This document shows, in pieces, positions 59,935 through 64,000 of a DNA stretch of 64,000 bases. How positions within the stretch are numbered: the stretch's first letter is position 1; each line of letters begins with the position of its first letter. The position numbers and the translations under genes were made by a program. Under the pieces are notes generated by a model, which searched no databases, was not told where the DNA came from, and saw only the letters and a list, made by a program, of their open reading frames with translations. Origin of the DNA: Escherichia hormaechei_A (lineage in GTDB: Bacteria; Pseudomonadota; Gammaproteobacteria; Enterobacterales; Enterobacteriaceae); assembly GCA_042434945.1 (NCBI GenBank), contig CP170191.1, positions 2,108,001 through 2,172,000 on the forward strand, read 5' to 3'.

Positions 59935-60732
59935 CTAATCAGTTCCGCAGGGAAGAAATTGTGCTGCGTCAGAGAGCGTATGCAGCAAAGTGGTGTCCTG
60001 AGGGTTGCCCATCCACACCGCCACGGCGGTATAGTTATCCTGAGCATTGCCCTCCTGTTCGGCATTCTTTTGAATGATTTGGTTCATTAAGGTCAGCCAC
60101 TCCTGTGGCGTATTGACCATGTGCAGCGACTGCTTCATCTGCTCTTCGCTGACGCCGTGCCAGAAACCGTCGGTGCAGAGCAGGAAGGCATCACCGTCCT
60201 CAACCTGCACGACATCGCTGTAGCTCGCTTCCGGTCCGCCATTCTCAATACCCAGCGCCAGATACAAAAGGTTGCTGTTGAGATCGTCAGTCTGATGCCC
60301 GGCATCTTTCATCTGCTGGACGAGGCTGTGATCGGTGGTGACATGCCACAGCCAGCCGCGGCGAAACAGGTACAGGCGGCTGTCTCCGGCGTGCGCCCAG
60401 TAAGCCAGACGGTAATCCCTGTCGATAAACAGGCTGACCAGCGTGGTGCCCATCCGGCGATAGTCCTGCACGGCCTGTTGTTCGCTGAGAATGGTGCGGT
60501 TCGCCGTTTGGACGTAGTCACGAATATGCTGCGCATTCAGGTGCTTGTCGCCATCAAAGCGGGAAATAATGCTGTTGCGGGCCAGCTCAGCGGCCACCTC
60601 GCCGCCCGGCAGGCCTGCGATGCCGTCACAGACGACAAAGCAGGCTGAACGTTCCCCGATGGTTTCTCCCGTCTGATCCTGGTTGCTGGCGCGCGTCCCC
60701 TGGCGGGAGAGAGAAGCCGTTGCGATATTCAT
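59935..60732 (-). CDS. PP2C-type protein phosphatase of the T6SS pathway (PppA-like)
   Basis: This 265-residue protein has the metal-dependent phosphatase motifs: RASNQDQTGE, FVVCDGIAGLPGGEVAAELA, WAHAGDSRLYLFR, TTDHSLVQQM and LLCTDGFWHGVSE, all with the metal-binding Asp residues. It would remove the phosphate added by the kinase encoded downstream and so switch off T6SS assembly. Its start overlaps the tagH stop codon by four bases. Confidence 0.94.
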   Translation of the reverse strand: MNIATASLSRQGTRASNQDQTGETIGERSACFVVCDGIAGLPGGEVAAELARNSIISRFDGDKHLNAQHIRDYVQTANRTILSEQQAVQDYRRMGTTLVSLFIDRDYRLAYWAHAGDSRLYLFRRGWLWHVTTDHSLVQQMKDAGHQTDDLNSNLLYLALGIENGGPEASYSDVVQVEDGDAFLLCTDGFWHGVSEEQMKQSLHMVNTPQEWLTLMNQIIQKNAEQEGNAQDNYTAVAVWMGNPQDTTLLHTLSDAAQFLPCGTD

Positions 60733-62504
60733 TTTTCTTCCGATCCGCTTTGTGAGTCTTTGTACTGATTGACCTCCATGTCATAGGCATGGAGGAAGGC
60801 TTCGCCAAACAGGGTATGGAAGTCGTCCTCGATCTCGCCCGCCGTCTCGCCATAGCTGCGAACGAAATAATCCCACAGCGCGGCTTTACGGCTGCCCGGC
60901 AGCGCCAGGCGTGACGTCATCCCGTTCTGCTTAGCCTGCTCCTCCAGCTGTTCCGGGTTAAAGGATTGCAGCATGGCGGCGATAATGGCGCGGATACCAG
61001 AGATCATCCCTAGCTGGTGTGCCTGGAGATCGATCAGCGCATCACGCACCGATTTGGTCGGCGGCATAAAGCCCGGCATCGGCGTGCCGAACATCTGGAT
61101 AAGCACCGTTTTCCCGGTCGGCAACAGTTTGAACGGGTTGTTCGCATCGTCGAGCACCATGGTCATATCGGCTTTCACCCCACGCTTGAGGATGGAGCGC
61201 GAGGAGAGCAGCGCCACGGTCCCCTGCGAGAACATGCCCAGGATCTGCCCCAGCTGACGCATATTTTCCCGGTCGAATTGCGGTACCGGCTGCATTTCGC
61301 TCAGGCCCATGCCCTCCAGCAGCGCCTCCAGCAGTTCGCCCTGAAGCACCTCGCCCCGCTCGCCGGTCTGCGCGGAGGCAGCAGGCGATGCAGCGTTTTT
61401 AACCGGGTCGATACGCAGGCGGCCTTTAGGCGCCTGCGCGTTGCTGCGCGCCACGGCCTGCGGTGTTGGCATGGTGAAGCCAGCGTAATCAGGGCGCGCG
61501 GGCTCCTCTTCCGCGCGCGGCGCATCCTGTGGTTCAGTCGGTTCCGGATCGAACAGCGGTGAGCTGGCCAGCGCATCCTCTTCCTGTGCGGCTTGCGGTT
61601 CAGGCTTTGGCTCCGGCTTATCGGCCACGATTTCATCCGGATGGGTTAACGGCGCGCCGCCCATCAGGCCGAGAGGGTCATCGTGACGCGCGGCAGGTGC
61701 GCTCGCCGACCCGCCAAACAGGGCTAACGGATCGAGTTCGTCCGACGCCTCTTCCTTTGGCTGGGCAGGTTTGCTTTCGTCCGGCTGTACCAGCGTTGAA
61801 GGGGTGACATCGTCAAAGATGCTCTCTTTTTTAAACAACGCTTCATCGCTAAACAGCGTGTCCGGGTCAACGTTTTTACGTTCAAGCGACGGTTCGGCGT
61901 CGTTAAACATTGCCAGCGGATCTTCGGCATTCCGCTCCGGGGCCGCAGGCTGAGAGAACGGATCGTGGGATGCGGCGGGCTGTGGTTTTGCCCGGTTGCT
62001 GGAGATGCTGTCGGAGATGGAAAACTCCTGCATCAGGCTGTCCCAGATTTCCGACGGCACGGCCGTAGGTTCAGCTTTTCCACGAGGCGCGGCGCTGGCC
62101 GGTTTCGGTTGCGGCGCTGGTGCAGGTGTCGCCACTGGGCGCGCCTGCTGCATGCTGGCCGCCATGCGGCTTACGGGCTGGGTGTCATGAATGAGTTCGC
62201 TGACTTCAATGCGATAATCATCAATACCGAGAATATCCCCATCCTGAAGCTCAACCTGACGCCCACGCTCCAGCGGGATATCATTCAGTACCACGCGGGT
62301 AACGCTGCCGCGGTTCGTGACGCGGCATTCGCCACTGGCGTCGACGTGAACGATGGCCTGCAAACGCGAGATGGTGCGGTCATTGTCCGGCAGCACCAGA
62401 TTGTTATCCGTACCGCGCCCAATGGTGCCGCCCGGGGCATAAAAATCACAGCTGCTTTGCGGCGGCTGATGACCGGGTTTCGTAGAAATAATCGTGAATC
62501 GCAT
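60729..62504 (-). CDS. tagH: TagH, FHA-domain protein of the T6SS
   Basis: 591 residues. An N-terminal forkhead-associated domain (about 15-100: GTIGRGTDNNLVLPDNDRTISRLQAIV) binds phosphothreonine. A long acidic, Pro/Ala/Glu-rich disordered linker (about 115-390) follows, and then the T6SS-specific C-terminal domain (LEALLEGMGLSEMQPVPQ, LGQILGMFSQGTVALLSSRSILK, DYFVRSYGETAGEIEDDFHTLFG). In Pseudomonas the kinase phosphorylates the FHA protein to activate secretion. It heads the row of genes down to the rhs immunity gene. Confidence 0.94.
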   Translation of the reverse strand: MRFTIISTKPGHQPPQSSCDFYAPGGTIGRGTDNNLVLPDNDRTISRLQAIVHVDASGECRVTNRGSVTRVVLNDIPLERGRQVELQDGDILGIDDYRIEVSELIHDTQPVSRMAASMQQARPVATPAPAPQPKPASAAPRGKAEPTAVPSEIWDSLMQEFSISDSISSNRAKPQPAASHDPFSQPAAPERNAEDPLAMFNDAEPSLERKNVDPDTLFSDEALFKKESIFDDVTPSTLVQPDESKPAQPKEEASDELDPLALFGGSASAPAARHDDPLGLMGGAPLTHPDEIVADKPEPKPEPQAAQEEDALASSPLFDPEPTEPQDAPRAEEEPARPDYAGFTMPTPQAVARSNAQAPKGRLRIDPVKNAASPAASAQTGERGEVLQGELLEALLEGMGLSEMQPVPQFDRENMRQLGQILGMFSQGTVALLSSRSILKRGVKADMTMVLDDANNPFKLLPTGKTVLIQMFGTPMPGFMPPTKSVRDALIDLQAHQLGMISGIRAIIAAMLQSFNPEQLEEQAKQNGMTSRLALPGSRKAALWDYFVRSYGETAGEIEDDFHTLFGEAFLHAYDMEVNQYKDSQSGSEEK

Positions 62505-62594
62505 GGCGTATTCCTGCTGGTATGATTAGCGCTCAAACGCTGCCGCTCTCGGGGGTGAGAACGGCGGGGTTTGGGGGTTAAGGGCTGATTAAAG

Positions 62595-63011
62595 CTATTT
62601 GACTACATTCAGGAAAATAATGCCGATAAGCAGCCATAGCGTAAAAAGTAAGGCCTGAGCTTTATAGCGTCGATGCAGTTTTAATATCCAGCCGATTCTC
62701 TCTTCCGGTAAAGCCTGAACGAATTTATAGGCATCGTCCTGAACATTTCTGTCTTTGGTAAATTTCATCTTCACGCCTTTGCGAAGACGAACAAACCAGA
62801 TTATTTTTTGATAGTTCGCCAGCGAACCAAAAAATGATGCGTAATTTGTCACCAGATCGAGATCGTAGCCTTTTTGCCTATATTCTGAAAGAAGCTGATT
62901 ATATTCGGCCTCGTGTTTTTTAAAATAACGGGAACTGATGAAGTCCATAATTACGACAAGTAAAAATAAAACAACAATCAGAAATAAAAGAATATTTTCT
63001 AAATTCACCAT
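62595..63011 (-). CDS. Small inner-membrane protein, probable immunity protein
   Basis: This 138-residue protein has two strongly hydrophobic helices, one at the start (about 5-24, ILLFLIVVLFLLVVIMDFI) and one near the end (about 116-136, ALLFTLWLLIGIIFLNVV), joined by a basic cytoplasmic loop. Its ATG overlaps the stop codon of the upstream putative toxin gene by seven bases. A membrane immunity protein is the expected partner of a membrane-acting toxin. No named family recognised. Confidence 0.72.
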   Translation of the reverse strand: MVNLENILLFLIVVLFLLVVIMDFISSRYFKKHEAEYNQLLSEYRQKGYDLDLVTNYASFFGSLANYQKIIWFVRLRKGVKMKFTKDRNVQDDAYKFVQALPEERIGWILKLHRRYKAQALLFTLWLLIGIIFLNVVK

Positions 63012-63994
63012 AGCTTATCCATGACATATTCAGTTGCTCCACCGGCAACTTCGCCACCAATGTATCCACCCGCAGCGGCGCCTACCACAGAACACGCGAG
63101 CAACCCTACACCACCTGTTGCCACGCCCAATGCAACACATACGCCAGCCCCAGCCATGGCGCCATATTTTCCGCCATAAATCCCGCCCGCAAGACTGGCG
63201 CCAAATTGACTGTACTTCTTAACGGCGACTTTGGAACAACTCTGCTCTCTACCTACTGTACAGGCATCGTAAACTTCATTGGTTGTGTTTGCACCAGCGA
63301 AGCCGATAGCAAGCCATCCTCCCATTTTCAGAAAACGGGCAGCTTTTGAAGCATTGTCTACATATGTTGAATACCCTCGTATCGAGGCAACACCCGCAGT
63401 ACTCCATTCGTGGACAATTGACCTGCTTGATAAACCTAAAGCGTGCTTGATTTCTTCATAAGGTTTCAGTTTCAGCGTTAGTCTGGACAGCTTATTTAAT
63501 AAAACGTCCAGCTCAGAAAAAAGTTTTTGCCTTTCAACAAAAAACTGCTGCCCGATCAATGTGCCTTGCGTTCTGTATTGATTTTGATAAGCCAGTTCGA
63601 TAGCTTTTAATTTCTTTTCTATTTCGCTAAAGTACCTTTCACCTGCATCAGCAACCACCCCGAGAGATTTATCCATAAAATTAGTTAATGCTGCGATGGT
63701 ACTAAAATGCTTGTTAAAGAAATTAGCTTCATCTGTATTCAGTTCTGCCAATGCTCCATTAACCTTTTGCTTTGCATTTTGTAATTGTTTTAGCTGAACC
63801 GCATTTTCAGCACCCGGAGCATTAAGGATCAATATTTGCCCGGGTTTTAACCACCGTGTGTCCCTGTTCACTTGCATAAAATAACGTGCCGCTTCACTGT
63901 CTGGTTTATTGAACAGTAGTCTTGCCTGGAAATCTAACGTACCAGCCTGCTGAACAACACAATAACCAGGAGCAACCGTTGATTTTACGCTCAT
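63005..63994 (-). CDS. Putative membrane-acting T6SS effector with LysM-like start and glycine-zipper end
   Basis: 329 residues, complete (start ATG at 63994, near the window edge). Residues about 8-58 read like a LysM/T6SS adaptor module (GTLDFQARLLFN, then WLKPGQILIL). Residues 60-180 are helical and charged. The last 110 residues hold two or three hydrophobic stretches (222-234, 264-309) full of Gly/Ala small-residue repeats (GIYGGKYGAMAGAGV, VGAAAGGYIGGEVAGG), as in pore-forming or membrane-inserting toxins. No enzymatic motif is seen. A small membrane protein gene overlaps its 3' end. Confidence 0.68.
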   Translation of the reverse strand: MSVKSTVAPGYCVVQQAGTLDFQARLLFNKPDSEAARYFMQVNRDTRWLKPGQILILNAPGAENAVQLKQLQNAKQKVNGALAELNTDEANFFNKHFSTIAALTNFMDKSLGVVADAGERYFSEIEKKLKAIELAYQNQYRTQGTLIGQQFFVERQKLFSELDVLLNKLSRLTLKLKPYEEIKHALGLSSRSIVHEWSTAGVASIRGYSTYVDNASKAARFLKMGGWLAIGFAGANTTNEVYDACTVGREQSCSKVAVKKYSQFGASLAGGIYGGKYGAMAGAGVCVALGVATGGVGLLACSVVGAAAGGYIGGEVAGGATEYVMDKLW

Positions 63995-64000
63995 ATTGAC

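Overview
The window is chromosomal DNA of an enterobacterium. The 3' end of ychF at the left edge is almost identical in protein to the E. coli version. The layout of the right-hand type VI secretion (T6SS) cluster (EagR-Rhs, lipase with ankyrin-repeat immunity protein, threonine-phosphorylation genes) is the kind known from the Enterobacter cloacae complex. Enterobacter or a close relative is my best guess; species cannot be settled from the sequence.

Layout. (1) 1-676: ychF 3' end and its terminator. (2) 675-29079: a complete-looking SPI-1/Ysa-class type III secretion (T3SS) island. One long minus-strand run goes invF-invG-invE-invA-invB-invC-spaM-spaN-spaO-spaP-spaQ-spaR-spaS-sicA-sipB-sipC-sipD-(unknown)-sipA-like-iacP-(candidate effector), with a LuxR-type regulator at the far end. 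A divergent plus-strand operon prgH-prgI-prgJ-prgK-orgA-orgB-orgC-iagB follows, and then a membrane-anchored ToxR/CadC-like regulator. (3) 29691-37304: a nine-gene chaperone-usher fimbrial operon with pi-type (Pap-like) gene order and a FimH-like two-domain adhesin at its end. (4) 37555-38835: a lone coiled-coil protein, possibly a T3SS effector. (5) 38881-40800: a scrap-yard of degenerate DNA with a stray Rhs fragment, two extra remnants of the ychF 3' end, three extra copies of the ychF-type terminator hairpin, and an orphan colicin-type immunity gene behind the last 25 codons of an HNH-nuclease toxin. (6) 40841-63994: a T6SS cluster, all minus strand: toxin/immunity pair, tagH (FHA), PP2C phosphatase, unknown periplasmic protein, tagJ, tssE, tssF, tssG, clpV, Ser/Thr kinase, lipase Tle, immunity Tli, VgrG, EagR, Rhs with an SHH-type nuclease tip, and a SUKH-type immunity gene. 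TssA, B, C, J, K, L, M and Hcp are not in the window and presumably lie to the right.

How the parts work together. The T3SS genes encode the basal body, export gate, ATPase and sorting platform, needle, inner rod, tip and translocon, plus chaperones and the transcription factor InvF with its probable co-activator SicA. No invH pilotin, no full-length hilA and no sicP/sptP were found. The positions beside iacP and sipD hold proteins I do not recognise, which are the best effector candidates. The T6SS part combines structural genes with a kinase/phosphatase/FHA control circuit and three toxin-immunity sets (membrane-acting, lipase, Rhs nuclease).

The most interesting point is the fossil record at 38.9-40.8 kb. 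Pieces of ychF and of displaced Rhs toxin tips alternate there, as if successive Rhs tip/immunity replacements used ychF as the outer anchor before the T3SS-fimbrial island separated ychF from the T6SS cluster.
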